A stretch of 64,000 nt of DNA from Euleptes europaea (GCF_029931775.1 NC_079326.1:10694604-10758603), one strand, 5' to 3'; positions 1 through 12,085 are shown, counted from the stretch's first letter. Program-made: numbers and translations. The notes: a model not told the origin generated them from the sequence alone.

Positions 1-2260
1 CTTGAACAGTGATTAATTGTATTGTTGGGAATAAGCAAATCAACTAAAGAATTAGTCCAAGCTATACAACAGCCCCTTCAATCTACAGCTCTTCTATTAT
101 TTCATTTAGCTTTATGATTTAATTAAAAACTCCACGACTCCTCCGTGGGGTAGTGCAGGCTAAGAATTGTTCAAGAACCAAAATTCAGAAGCCCAATGAA
201 GAATCTACTAAACTTCAGTGCAGAATCTGAACACTGAGGATTTAAATTTGCTTTCTAAGTTTATGACATAGCTAGCCAAATGTTTAACTGCCCTTCAGTA
301 CTCCAGAAATGACATTGTTTGTGGAAGATATGCAGACACCCACTAAGCTTAGCAATAAGATTGTAGTGGTTGATTGCTGACAATTTATTCTTCTCTGTAT
401 GGATTCTCAGAATGTTAAGTAAATATTTGGAACCACCACAGAAAAGTCTCAAAATGCCTAATAAAGCCCCAGAAGCCACAGGGATGCCTAAGAATTCTGT
501 TGGTCAGAAGATGTAGTAGAGTTACCAAATCAATCTGGACATTTTTTTTTTGCTTTGAAGCCTCCTGACATAGTGGGAGATGCTGCCAACGAGGTGAGGT
601 GGTAATACTCAGTTGGAAGCAACAACCAAGGTGGAAGCATGTCCTTGCCAATGTGCATCAAGAACAGCAGTATCAGAGGCAGAGGGCGGCTGAGTCTGGA
701 TCAGACATTGTGCAGCTACTGACAGGTTACCTAGAGCACCCACTGATGCTGAGTGTGCAAGACCGAAATGCTCCTGGCCTCCAGTGCCGTCTCTTGGGTA
801 TCTTCCAATAAGAACATGAGGCTCCCTTCCTCCTTGGTCTTGGTGTTCACTTAATGGCAACAGAGGAGTACTTCCTCAAGCATCACTATCAGGAAAACTG
901 AAGACAAAAGGATCTCTGGGTTGTCTGTCTTACAACCCTAGAATGCAGCTTTATTGATCTGCATAAAACCTTGTTCTTTCTTGCAACTGGAAAAACAAAA
1001 TAAGCAAACATAAAATGTACAATTTGTCACAGAATTCAACAGGGTACAGCATAGACTTACAGCAAAGACTGGACACAATTTGGGGCACATTTATCCAAGG
1101 CAAGTGATTGTACAGATATCCACTCCTACCCTTGTGCGAAAAGGCGAATGAATCAGAACTATTGCTCAACCCAGGAGGATTTTGATGTGTTTGTGATTAT
1201 TGACTGGCTGTCCCTAGTACAGATAGTTATAACATTTCAGAGAGTTTAATGATCACTTAAAGAAAGCAAGAGGAAAATGAGCTGTGTGACCTTTGCCATC
1301 CCATATCCTGTAGGTCAGCATTATTTAAGACAACTGGGACAATGAGCAGCTAAACATTAGGGCTGCCAGATGAACAGATGGATGGACGAAAGCCAGCACA
1401 ATCCATCTTCCTGCTTTCCCCTCCACAGAGCCGAGTGACATTCAAGCCCATCTATTTTCTCACATAGGTAGAAGAGTACATGGGCTTTTGGTTACTCTTC
1501 ACTCAGTGTGGACTACAGCAACATGCTTTATGGCACCAATTTAAGGTAACAAGCAAATCTGTAAATGAGGAAGCGCTATTAAAGAGACCAGCAATGTAAT
1601 GGCCATAAGGCTTTTGCAGGCAACTGATACCTAAACTGGGCACTATCCATTTACTTTTATCTTGGGATACTTCAAATGATTTGACCTTTTAATTAGAATG
1701 TGAAGGCCAAGTTATGTGTTACACACAGCCATCTGTATGTTTCTTTGTTTTAATTTTTTAACTGAAAGCAGCACCCACCTTTTTCCAAGTTGCAGGAGAA
1801 GGGGAAATGCTAAAAACCTTTCCCTTTCAGCCATTATTTCCTGTTCAAAATTATCTTCACCAGCAGAAGAAAAAATGCTGGTATCTTTTCCTCATGGGAT
1901 AAAAAGCTTGTGCTGATGAACTCTTGAAGACAAGCGGACTCGAAGGGGACAGTCCCCTGAATGTGGCGGTGTATGATGTGTGGTGGTCCAATCCATATTT
2001 TGGGGTGCAGAGCTTTCGAATTGTCCTCAAAATCATTCAGGAACTAGGAAATGTGAATAAGGAACTGGCAATAGGGAACGAACTGAGAATAGGGAACCAA
2101 CTTCAGCCTCCTAGCGGACAGACTTATGGCTCTTCTGTTGAAACATAACATTGGAGGCCGCTTACACTTAAGAAGGATGACGTCAGACAAAAAGAGCATG
2201 ATACATGTAGTTTGACTCTTAGTAACTAAAAATCTCTTGATATCAAATAAGATGCCTTAA
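1..2260. other. Unassigned AT-rich DNA
   Basis: I recognise no gene, RNA or repeat here. The open frames are short, overlap on both strands and match no family I know. Positions 1920-2160 are less AT-rich and contain short internal repeats of the type GAACTG-AATA-GGGAAC; they could be an old unassigned interspersed repeat. Confidence 0.5.
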
Positions 2261-2600
2261 GGGGAGGGGATATAGCTCAGTGGAAGAGTCTCTTGCTTTG
2301 TTTGCGAACGGTCCCAGGTTCAATCTCTGGCATCTCCAGTGTAAAGGATCAGGCAGTAGGTGATGTGTTAAGACCTCAGCTTGAGACCTTGAAAGCCACG
2401 GCCAGTGTGTCTGAGTAGACAAGACATGTTATTTTATGATATTTTATGTTATTTTAATGTTTTGTATGGTGGGTTGTGATAGCCTTTGGCCACAGACAAT
2501 AAACTTTATCACTCACACAATAGGAGTAGAAAAGACTGACCTTGATGGACTAGTAGTCTGATTCCATATGGCAGCTTCATGTGTGTTCATGTGTGCCTAA
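2261..2600 (+). mobile_element. tRNA-derived SINE (family A), nearly full length, with a nested insertion
   Basis: The 5' end resembles a tRNA gene: a box A-like TAGCTCAGTGG at about 2273 and a box B-like GGTTCAATCTC at about 2319. The tail (tgaccttgatggactag, then ggcagcttcatgtg) is shared with copies near 10.0, 16.8, 28.9, 36.1 and 38.8 kb. Such SINEs are transcribed by RNA polymerase III and copied by LINE machinery. A 98-bp insertion (2426-2523) splits the copy. Confidence 0.85.
2426..2523 (+). mobile_element. Nested LINE 3'-end fragment inside a SINE
   Basis: The insert is flanked by a 13-bp direct repeat, gagtagacaagac (2413-2425) and gagtagaaaagac (2524-2536), with one mismatch. It starts T-rich and ends with a segment containing acaataaactttat, like the 3' tail of a squamate LINE. 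A short 5'-truncated LINE insertion fits. The clade assignment is inference. Confidence 0.6.
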
Positions 2601-2619
2601 TTTCCATTAACACATCTAC

Positions 2620-5600
2620 AGAAGACCTGGAAAACAAATGTATTCCAACTGAAGATGAAATGGGTCATTCAGGCTTCTGAGCTCTTGAGTTTGACCCAAA
2701 TATGTACAGGAGATATTTATAATGGCACGGTATAAGGCAAAAGTTAAGACTACTTTGGATCTCCCATATAGCTGGCTGGAAGGCTGACTTTAGACACTGC
2801 TTTATCTCATACTCCAAGTCGCTTATAAAGTCACCACAGGATGGTTAAAACTAAACAGAGAGCCTGATGTCTACAGCATCCAAGAATTCTATTCCATAAA
2901 AAGATTACCCCAAATCAATCTTCACATGGTTAGGCAAAAGATGGAATTTTATTGGATTCCTGGGCTAACCCTTCAGGTTGATTCTTCGTTAGGATAAATT
3001 TTGACAAACAATCAAGGAACCCAGCCTGAAGGGGAAAGGTGCCATGAGTTTTGACCTGCTCTGACTGGATCTTCCACTCTAGTTTTTTAGCTTTTGTTTT
3101 TGGTTTCTCCTACCTTTTAGAATTTTAACGTTATTTAAACTTCCATTAGGAGAATTTAAAATTTCCTTGAAGCAGGAGATCCCATGTTACCTTTAGCCTT
3201 TTCTCATTCTGGCCATCAAACTAGATACAGAGCTTTTAAATCAGCAATGTGGACTTCTGTCTCTTGGCCTAAAAACAAAGCTCTCATTAAGCATATGACT
3301 GAACCATTGGAGAAGAAGAAGAATGGAGCACATCTAAATAGAAGCTTCGCGTGCTTCTGGTTAGTACTGGCCCCATTAGGAATATGGTCTAGTGTTACAG
3401 AAAAAACAGCATCGTCATCTCTTTTCCCCATAGGTTATTCCCAGGCCCAGTGTGGAAACCAGTAGTGCTGTGTACACCATCTATAATGACCCCTATCAGA
3501 TAGGTGGGCCTTGAAGAAATCTATTCAGGTGCCCTGAAATTCTGTACTGATATACTTCACTTAATCCCTGGAAGTTCAGACCTACCAGGGCATCTCTTAG
3601 ACCTCTCTAAAGGCAGCACAGAGCCAAAATAAATTAAGATTCCATGTACTACAACAGTTATAAAACTCTTGGACCAGTGTTACAACCCAGTAAGAGAGAA
3701 ATACATCAAATGTAATAAAAATTAACTTTTATTGCTTGAGAACATACCAGCCACAGACTACAATACTCCCAGAACTAATATCACCTCAGTAATGGAGTCT
3801 CCTCCTTTATCCAGAGCTCCATGGTTATTTATCAGAGGAGGAGAAACATTAAAAAAAAAATCAAGGACATGCCATCTTTCACACTACCTTCCCTTAATTA
3901 CCTCAAATCTTTAATAACTGTATTTCTTATAATATTTTGCCATTGGTACTTTGGTCTTTCATAGTTAAGGTTTTATCCATATGAATAGGAACTTCTTTCC
4001 TTTCACCTCCCCCTGTATAATTCTTCATAAAGACCTATCAATATCACTGATTTTTGAAGACAGGATGATATTTCATGCTGCAAGGTGGTCTTTCATGTGC
4101 TACTTCCCGAGGCCAGTTCATTAAAACTCCCATAACAGCAAAGTCCCTTCAGCAAGGTCTATCTTTGATCTATCAATCAAAAAGATCTTCAGTGTTGGGT
4201 CCGCAGGTGAGATGCTCTGCTTTGACTCTCATTGATGGCCTATTCATTGGAACAGAAACCCAGTGACACACTGGTGGTGGATTAAATATTTATAAGGAAA
4301 TCAGCAAATTGGAATTGAAGGCTCACTTTAAATGTGGTTTCCTTGCTAAACGTTTTATGCTGCATATATTCTTAGACTACATTTTCCTCCTTCTAACTCT
4401 TAATATTTTCCTTTCAATTTAAAGGCTTCTGCTTCCTTCAGGAGTTGTACTGTAGCCATTTGGGGCAACTTAATTAAGAGAATTTTAAATATGTCATTTG
4501 CAACCAGGTAGCCGCTACGTTTTTAAAATGGTATTGTAAGCCCATTATGATAGTGCCATAGAAAAAACACATATCAGTACTATACTTGCACACAGTCTAA
4601 ACTAACCTCCTACTGGTCCAATTCAATGCCATATTAAGAATTATTTCATACCATGTTTCTTCACTACTAGCCTTCCAGCCAAATGATTCTGCATGAAACT
4701 GCCTGCTGAGGGGAGAGCTTTGGGAGGTAAACTGTATTCACTGAATAGGTTTCCCAAACAATTTCCACAAGATTTGGCATTATTGGGGATAATAGCACAA
4801 CAATTTCAAATCCTGTTTTCCAGCATTTGATCATTATACAGCCTGAAAATGCTATTCATCATAAAATGAAGACTATTTGCCTCACTCAAACTAAATTTAT
4901 CACAGAGAATCTGCCTTATAAGGGGTACTGTTTGGGTGACTTTCAGAGAAGTACAGCTTGGCTGGACCAATTCAAAAATGTTACTTGGAACTGCAAGATT
5001 TCCATTTTTGTAACAGAATTTTTGTCCATCCAAAACATATCTATAAACATATTTTATTAGTTTAGCTTGAAATTCTTGTATCTCGTGGAATACAGAGTGA
5101 ATATAGTACTGAACCCCATATTTTTGAGGTCAACGAACTCAGAGAATACGGTACCATCACTGTCAAATATAGTGTAATTCATCAGCAGACAGATACAGGA
5201 TTTATACTTTATTTCAATTGATGCATGCTGTAGAAGCAAGTGGAAAAGCTTTTGGGGGGCTTTATCATTTTGAGTTGTATTTAGGTTAGGGGCTTGTGAT
5301 TTTCAGTGCTTTCCCACAACAATAAAAACAGAATTTCAAGTGTGATGGCTAGGGTGATTTCTTCTTTTGACATCACAGTTTTATACATTCTATCGGATCA
5401 TATCATAACAACTGTAGTATCTGCAATTAGTATTTAAAAACAGGAAACTGAGTCAATAATCACCTCTCCCCTATTATACAAATGCACCAATCAAAATACT
5501 GGTACTCTTGGTGATCACCCATTACTTGCCATGATAATGCTAAAAAAGAAGCTGCTTCCTCTTAAATCGTATCCTTCCTTGAAACCTGTGCTTCTTGTGA

Positions 5601-6250
5601 AGTCTTTGACTTAAACCGTTATTTCTCACCCCAACTGCAAACAAGTCTAGGTAGAAGAGATTGCAGGAGCACTGGTCCAAAGAAAAACAGAGTAATAACT
5701 TTTTAAGGCCAACAAAAATACCACAAAATAGTGTGCAATATTTATCTCCTATACATGTCTCTTCATCCTCTCTTCTCCCTTTGTAAAATTTCAATTGCAA
5801 GCTCTCGAGGGCAGAAATCTACATCTTTTTACTTCTGAAATGCTATGAAATGCCACATGGTACCACACAAGCATACATAAGTACACAGCCTCTATACAGA
5901 GGGTTGTTCCTATTATGAATGCCAGTACAGGGGCATGTCTGCAAGTGTGTGTGTGTGTGGGGGGGGGGGGTGACTGAGTGCAGGATCTCAGCCTTCTATT
6001 GTTTAAAACATTTTTTTATCTAAAGATTACTCATTATATAGCATTTCATTTTCTAGAACTGTATAAAATCACTATCCACAGAGGTATCAAATTTTACAAT
6101 TTTTCAGTTTCAACAAACTCCAAACATTGCTTAGAAAGAGTTGTGAAACCCTGCTCTTTTGTCAAATACTGTTTTCCAGCACTGAATTTGAACAAACACC
6201 ATCCGAAGGCAATCTGATTGTTTAATCTCTCATTTTTCCAGTTTTCTTCA
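2620..6250. other. Unassigned AT-rich DNA
   Basis: I recognise no gene or repeat family here. The only clear local feature is a (TG)n tract followed by a run of G at about 5946-5970. Confidence 0.5.
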
Positions 6251-6720
6251 GATGGTCGCTTCAGTAGGTCTGTTAAAAAAGAAAATCGGTAAAATTTGGC
6301 TTCGGCAAAATTCGGCCTGTTTTTATTCGGAAAATGCCGAAGTCCGAACTCCCCCTATTCGGATCCGTGGAATTCGGCATGGAATTTGGTGTTCCTGAAT
6401 AAATTTGGCCGAATAAAGCCATTTAAAGCACATTCGTGGCTTTCTGCAGCTCCAGGGGGGGCATTTTTTGAGGTAGAGGCCCCAAATTTCAGAGTAGCTT
6501 GGAGGGACCCTACTTGCAAGAACCCCCAGGTTTGGTTAAGATTGGGTCAGGGGGTCCCGAGTTATGGGGTCTGGAATGGGTCCCCCCATCTGCCCATTGG
6601 AATGAATGGGAGCAGGCAATCCTTAATGTGCATCTAGAGAGCGGCAAATCCAAGGCAAAACCTCCCATTGTTTCTGGGGCACCCAGAGCCAACTCACCGA
6701 CTCACACTGACCTCCAGGCG

Positions 6721-7470
6721 AAGGTGGCAACCAGTGAAAACAGCAAAAATCACACTCGCAAAGAGGAGATCAAGCCGTTCCCCCACCAGGACAGGTCACC
6801 CCCCCTTTGGTTTCCCCCCCCTCACACACACACAGTAGAAGCCAGTCCGTGGCTTCTAAGAGCCGATGTAACTACGCTGAAAGTGCATCCCGCTCAAAGC
6901 ATAAGTAAACAGCGTAACTAGCATGGGTAACATATCTTTTCATTTCAACACAGCCAAAGTGCATCTTATAAGGCTACTAGCGTAAGTGCGACCTGCGCAA
7001 ATTGCGTATCTTCAGGATTGATAGATTTCATGCAGCTGGATTCAAATCTTCCACAGCAACAATCACACTCACAAAGAGGAGATCAAGCCGCCCCCATACC
7101 AGGACAGGTCACTCCCCCCCTTTGGCTCCCCCCCTCACACACAGTAGAAGCCAGTCCATGGCTTCTAAGAGCCGATGTAATTACGCCGAAAGTACATCCC
7201 GCTGAAAGCGTAAGTAAACAGCGTAACTAGCATGGGTAACGTATCTTTTCATTTCAACACAGCCAAAATTCATCTTATAAGGCTACTAGCGTAAGTGCGA
7301 CCTGCACAAATTGCGTATCTTCAGGATTGATAGATTTCATGCTGCTGGATTCAAATCTTCCACAGCAACAATCACACTCGCAAAGAGGAGATCAGCCCCC
7401 CCAGGACAGGTAACCCCCCCCAAATCACACTCGCAAAGAGGAGATCAAGCCCCCCCAGAAGAATAGCCCT
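6721..7470. repeat. Tandem array, unit about 300-323 bp
   Basis: The phrase cacactcrcaaagaggagat recurs at 6751, 7074, 7373 and 7426. The spacings are 323, 299 and 53 bp, so there are two near-full units and two short partial ones. Units one and two match closely along their length, including gagccgatgta and agcgtaagtgcgacctg. A more diverged relative lies near 7690. Variable copy number is likely. Confidence 0.85.
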
Positions 7471-7769
7471 CCCCCCCAACCAGAAGATGCAAATTCTAAA
7501 CGAAGGAGAAGAACGGGCCAGCCAGAGAGAGACTCACTGACATGGGGTGTACTAAAACGAATGACAGGCTAGCCCATTAGAAACAACAGGAGCGGCTGCA
7601 CAGCCCACTGGAAACAGTAGGAGTCAGCCAGAGAGAGACTCACTGACCCACAGTTAACTCCACGCGAAGTTGGCAACCGGTGAAAACAGCAGAAAGCACA
7701 GTCCCACACAGAGGCAATCAAGCCCACCCCCAGCAGAACAGGTAAACCCATCCCCCTTTGGCTTCCCCC

Positions 7770-8340
7770 CCTCTCTCTCTCTCTCACACACACACACACA
7801 GAATCTGCTTTCCCACACACACAAACACACACACAGGAAAAAAGTTATAGAGAAAAGCCCCAAAATTGGTCAAACCGTGGATGTCTTCTCTTCCAGCAGA
7901 AGCAAGGATCAGGAGGAGTAATCCATACTGATTCCAGCAAGCAGCAGCAGGTCAGCTCAGCTCAGGATCTCTCATGATCAGCACAGGAGCAGCACAGGAG
8001 CAGCAGCAATGGAAAGAATACATACTCACCCACACAGACTCTGTGGCCATTTATGCACGGGAGGTTTTGCCTTGGATTTGCCGCTCTCTAGATGCACATT
8101 TTCCCCATCCAGATTCTCAAAACTCTGCATGGGGGCTTATTGTTGAGTTTTGAGAATTTAGATGGGGAAAATGTGCACCTAGAGAGCGGCAAATCCAAAG
8201 CAAAACCTCCCATGCATAAATGGCCTCTCTCTCTTTCTCTCCCTGCCCCGGGTCGCGCAGCAAACCGGGACCACTTACACGCACCCCCCCACACACACGG
8301 GGATCTCTCTCTCACACACACACACAGACACTCTCTCTTT
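7770..8340. repeat. CT/CA-rich simple repeats and a short direct duplication
   Basis: The + strand has (CT)n and (CA)n runs at about 7770-7835 and 8285-8330. A unit beginning ctctctctttctctcc and running into a CCCGGG core occurs at about 8224 and again at about 8330. The open frames here are low-complexity artefacts. Confidence 0.7.
8045..8225. mobile_element. Palindromic MITE (ggccatttatgc ends)
   Basis: The two halves are near-perfect reverse complements: ggccatttatgcacggg at the left and cccatgcataaatggcc at the right, with long matching arms (gagagcggcaaatcc and its complement). A related half-arm is at about 6630-6673. This is the structure of a fold-back DNA transposon lacking its transposase. 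Confidence 0.8.
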
Positions 8341-8737
8341 CTCTCCCCGGGCTGCACAGCGGCCGGGCTCAAACACTTATCCGCGACTGATTGGCCAGAA
8401 GAAGACCCAGCTTGGCTACCTATTGGCCGTGGGAGAATGCTGATTCAGGGGCGCCGAATTTGTACGAATTTATCCAGCATCCGCCCGAACTCGCTGAGTT
8501 CGGCTCGTCGTTTTCGCGCTTTTTTTACACTTCGGTTCTATTCGAACTAGAATTCGCCGAATCGGGAAAATTTGGCTGTTTTTCATGTCGGATGGAACTG
8601 AATCGACAGCCCTACACTTCAGCAACCACGTCGCTTTGAAAGAATTTATCTCCAGACTGAAATATTTATCAAATATTTATCAAATGGGCATTTAGATTTT
8701 CCGATGCAGGTATACTAGAACCATCTTTTAGAGACTC

Positions 8738-8901
8738 AGGGCGAAAACGCATGGTCACTTTAGCCTCCTTTATTCCCCATTTCAGCCAGGATTCAACCAG
8801 GATCGAAAGCATGCGTTTCGCCGAACGTGCGCTTGATCCTGGCTGAATCCTGGCTGAAACAGGGAATAAAGGAGGCTAAAGTGACTGTGCGTTTTCGCCC
8901 T
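8738..8901. mobile_element. Palindromic MITE (gggcgaaaac ends)
   Basis: The left arm begins gggcgaaaacgca and the right arm ends with its reverse complement. The arms share about 65 bp, including gcctcctttattccc and agccaggattca-type sequence. The flanks read tca on both sides (8736-8738, 8901-8903), possibly a 3-bp TSD. The same family forms the array at 47.38-48.21 kb. Confidence 0.85.
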
Positions 8902-9339
8902 CAGTTTTCTTCTTTCGTAATGTTTCTCTTGCATTCTACTTCTTCTCCTGATTTGCACCCCATTTTAAATCCCTTCTCTGTCCTGCCCCCATTTTTCATC
9001 TCACACTCTCTTGCCTATGCTCTCACTGTCTCAGAGATTCCTGGTCAAGACCAGGGCTTCCATACCTTTACTGTCTCAATCCATGAACACTTTCATTAAC
9101 AGGCAAAAAAACACCAGCCAGCTATAAATAAGCCAACGCTCTAAACCCTCAAAAGAAACAATTTGACAACAGAGTGCTCGCAGATGGTCAGCCAGTCTCT
9201 AACCTCCCATTTTTACAGAAGTGAGCTGAAAAAGCTGCAGTGGTACAACAGACTCATCATCTAGATTCCAACAATATCCTAAGGAAATTTTATTCTGGGT
9301 TCCAGCATTCCTACAAGGTAGCGATGGCACTTGTCAAGA

Positions 9340-9700
9340 TAACAAATGATCTGCTGATGATTTTAGATTGAGGACAGATGGCAGCTTTGGCTGTGTTAAG
9401 ACTTTGTAGCCCATTCAATACTATTGACCATGGATTGCTGCTTCAGCAGCTGAGGGATGCTGCATGGGGAAGGACCACAGCTGCCAATGTCTTGCTGACA
9501 AGACCAGTCAATCAGTGGTGACAGATGGCCATTCATTTATCCTCAAGAGGCTTAAAATGTGGTATCCCTTAAAAGTGGCATTCTGCGTTCCACACTGCTC
9601 AGTATATACATACAGCCCCTTGAGGGATATGAGGGCTCTATTTGAATATCATGGGCATTGGCCTGCACATGCCTTGCCTTGTGAGCAGTGACCGTTCTGA
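9340..9700 (+). mobile_element. Old CR1/L2-type LINE fragment, reverse-transcriptase region
   Basis: Translated pieces recall the reverse-transcriptase block 'FDTIDHGLLL-L' (at about 9410-9450) and, further on, the region around the conserved PQGS/LFNIYM block, in the right order and spacing. It is heavily decayed and 5'- and 3'-truncated. The clade (L2 rather than CR1) is inference. Confidence 0.6.
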
Positions 9701-10042
9701 CTGCTCCAGAGGAATGGACAGACAGAAGGGACACTGGTAGGAAGGGGAAGCTGATAGGAGGATACCCTTGCCTTCCTTGGGCCCCTGCATACTAAATGGA
9801 TCTAGAGAAAGTGGTGGGTTGTGTAAAGAAATTGGGTAGTGTTCTTGATAACTTAGGTCTCGCAAGTATAAACTAATATCATTGCTTGCAAGAATGATCA
9901 AACTGCAAACAAAAACTGTAGGCTGTTCTGCTAAACATTCGACTTGAGGAGTTCTTTACTTGTGGCATGTGTGTGTGTGTGTTTACGAGTATATATAGAC
10001 AGAGTGCTATGCTGATCATAACTCTGCTCACTTTTCAGAAGA

Positions 10043-10185
10043 GAGGCCACAGCTAAGTGGCAGAACACATGCCTTGTTCAATCCACAGCATCCCCATTTA
10101 AAACGATATCAAGACTCAGAAAGCTAATTCCAGGTGGAATAGACAAGACTGACCAGAAGGCCTAATATATGTCAAGTCTCCTTGG
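10043..10185 (+). mobile_element. Diverged tRNA-derived SINE (family A)
   Basis: Weak but colinear matches to the 2.26-kb copy: ccacagctaagtggcag (box A region), ttcaatccacagcat (box B region) and agacaagactgaccag. It is older than the other copies. Confidence 0.55.
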
Positions 10186-11184
10186 TGTTATGATACAGAA
10201 CATGGCTGAGATTTGCTGCTCATACAGTTACATCACAAATAGCTACCTTTCTCTTGGGTGCCCAAAGTATTGTTATCAAATCCTACTCCCACTGCAATAA
10301 CATCATAGCATTGCCTTGGCAGGGTCTTGAAGCTAAAAAAACAAAAACATAACAAAAACAGGGGCAGATCTACAACTGCATTCAGTGAGTTCCCAGCTGA
10401 CTAGGTTTCCTTGAACCACATGTTCTTCTCATATAAGGGGCTTCAGCCTGAATGCACATGAATTGCTTACACCACTTGCAAGTTGAACAAGAGCAAAATT
10501 TCCAAGGGTTGCCAGCTGTCCTCTGCCAACTTCAGTGGAAGTTGTATCAAATTACTGTAGCTGCAGACTGGTGCCAGTGTGATGTCATTAATTTCAGAAC
10601 ACTCCTCTCTGCTAATCTTTTTATCAAGCTAGGCTAGCCACACTGTGATCACCACCAGCAGCCGTTAGGGTTCTGTGGTGGTGCCACAGTATGTGCCTCG
10701 CTTAGCTAGGGCTAAGATACAAGCCCCTACCACTTCCAAAGGAAAAGCAGCATTTGGCAAACGAACCTCTCCGTGACTCAGCCAGTGGCCCTGGCTTGCC
10801 TAAAAGGGCATTGTGGAAAATTCTAGACTTATTAAATTTAATGAGGAACGCGGCTGGTTCTTAAATAATTCACTGCTTATCCTCAGCTGCTGCTGTGGTA
10901 ATAGGAGCTCAGCAAGACACCACTTCAAATAACTATTCTGTGCTGCCATGTGTCCAAAACCCACTTGACATAAAAGTAAAAAATGCAGCATGCAGAGGAT
11001 ACCAAATGTGGCTTCAATGTATCAACAGGCGTGATGATCACGGATAGTGATAATCGGTAGTATGTCCACTGATATACTACTATATAGTAACAGAGTATTT
11101 GGTGTAGTAATTCACAGTCCACAGAATGCATAATGGTTTACTAGCCAATCTCTCTCCCAGGGAACTCAGGAAATAGTACTTAAG

Positions 11185-11542
11185 AAATAAGAACATAAGA
11201 CAAGCCCTGCTGTATCAGACCAAGGTCCATCAAGTCTAGCAGTCTGTTCACACAGTGCATCTATCGCTTCTTGGCCTTTTGGCTAAGATCAAGTATAGTA
11301 CAGTGCATCTAGGAAGCCGACAAACAAGACCACAACAGTATCCTGCCTGTGTTCCACAGCACCTAATATAATAGGCACACACCTCTGATACTGGAGAGAA
11401 TATGTATGCATCATGACTAGTATTCATTTTGACTAGTAGCCATCGATAGCCCTCTCCTCCATGAACATGTCCACTCCCCTCTTAAAGCCTTCCCAGTTGG
11501 CAGCCATTACCACATCCTGGGGCAGGGAGTTCCACTTCTCTA
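11185..11542 (-). mobile_element. CR1/L2-type LINE 3' end
   Basis: It begins agaacataagacaagccctg and continues through ctctcctccatgaacatg to ggcagggagttccact. This is the antisense of a LINE 3' region whose sense copy ends the element at 21.67-23.42 kb. A 38-bp U2 snRNA fragment is inserted at 11263. Confidence 0.75.
11263..11300 (+). pseudogene. 3'-truncated U2 snRNA retropseudogene with TSDs
   Basis: The 38 bases match the first 38 nt of vertebrate U2 snRNA (start ATCGCTTCT, then GGCCTTTTGGCTAAGATCAA) with two differences. The direct repeat acagtgcatct (11252-11262) recurs at 11300-11310, so this is a real insertion and not a chance match. It sits inside the LINE at 11185-11542. Truncation at the 3' end with an intact 5' end is a known class of U2 pseudogene. 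It is far too short to be functional. Confidence 0.9.
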
Positions 11543-12085
11543 ATGGGGCAGAAAGGACCTTGGCTTACGTTCCATGAAGGTCCCTTCTGCTCTGAGGACA
11601 GGAGGGCATCTTCATAGGGGGTGATTTCCCTTTGCTTGTTTGGGGAGGCAGGAACAATAGAACATTTACGTCCTGTCACCTTGGGGAAATCGCCCCTCCC
11701 TTTTCAGTCCAAAGTTTTTCGAGCTAGTAATGGACAGGAAGTAAACAGAACAACCTACTCTATACCAGTAGAACAGCACAACAATAATGGAACAAACAGT
11801 GCTGTCAGAGAAGAATAAGGAAAAAACTAGTGTGACAAAACAGGATAGAACAAAGGAAGGAATGAGTGCTGATTGGCAGGGGTTCCTTGCTTCTTCAGGT
11901 AGGATGAACCATCTGATTTGGTACTTGTCTTCCTTTATGTCAAAAGGAGTTAGTTCTAGAAGACACTTGAATGATGATTCTGGGGTTGTGGAAGACTTAA
12001 CTCCAGGTGGGTACGATACCCTCCTGTCTTCAGAGCAGAAGGGACCTTCACAGAAAGTAAGTCAAGGTCCTTTCTCGCTCTGAGG
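11541..12085. repeat. Inverted repeat at the DIRS 3' end
   Basis: aaggtcccttctgctctga (about 11578-11597) and its complement tcagagcagaagggacctt (about 12031-12049) anchor two arms of about 75 bp, separated by about 385 bp. DIRS elements carry inverted terminal and internal complementary repeats used to form a circular intermediate, so this fits the family. Confidence 0.75.

Larger units (their letters stand above)
6270..8620. mobile_element. Composite non-autonomous element with TTCGG-rich ends
   Basis: Both ends are dense in attcgg/ccgaa motifs (6285-6420 and 8445-8600), in roughly opposite orientation, and the right edge contains gggctgtcgattcag when read on the minus strand. The interior holds a tandem array (6720-7470), CA/CT-rich tracts and a palindromic MITE (8045-8225). 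No protein domain is visible, so it would be non-autonomous. The outer boundaries are approximate and I could not define a clean TSD. It could equally be several elements that landed together. Confidence 0.5.

Noticed and set aside
2271-2343. A functional tRNA gene
   Set aside because: Box A and B are present, but the sequence does not fold into a full tRNA cloverleaf by eye and continues into a SINE body shared with other copies.
6721-7470. CRISPR array
   Set aside because: Units are about 310 bp with no short repeat/spacer pattern, and the genome is vertebrate. It is a tandem duplication in a transposon.
7569-7921. Frames encoding MCVCVCGK- and HTHTQ-like peptides
   Set aside because: They are translations of CA/CT dinucleotide repeats inside a mobile-element region.
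11263-11300. A U2 snRNA gene
   Set aside because: Only 38 nt of about 188 are present and TSDs show it was retroposed; no snRNA promoter elements flank it.
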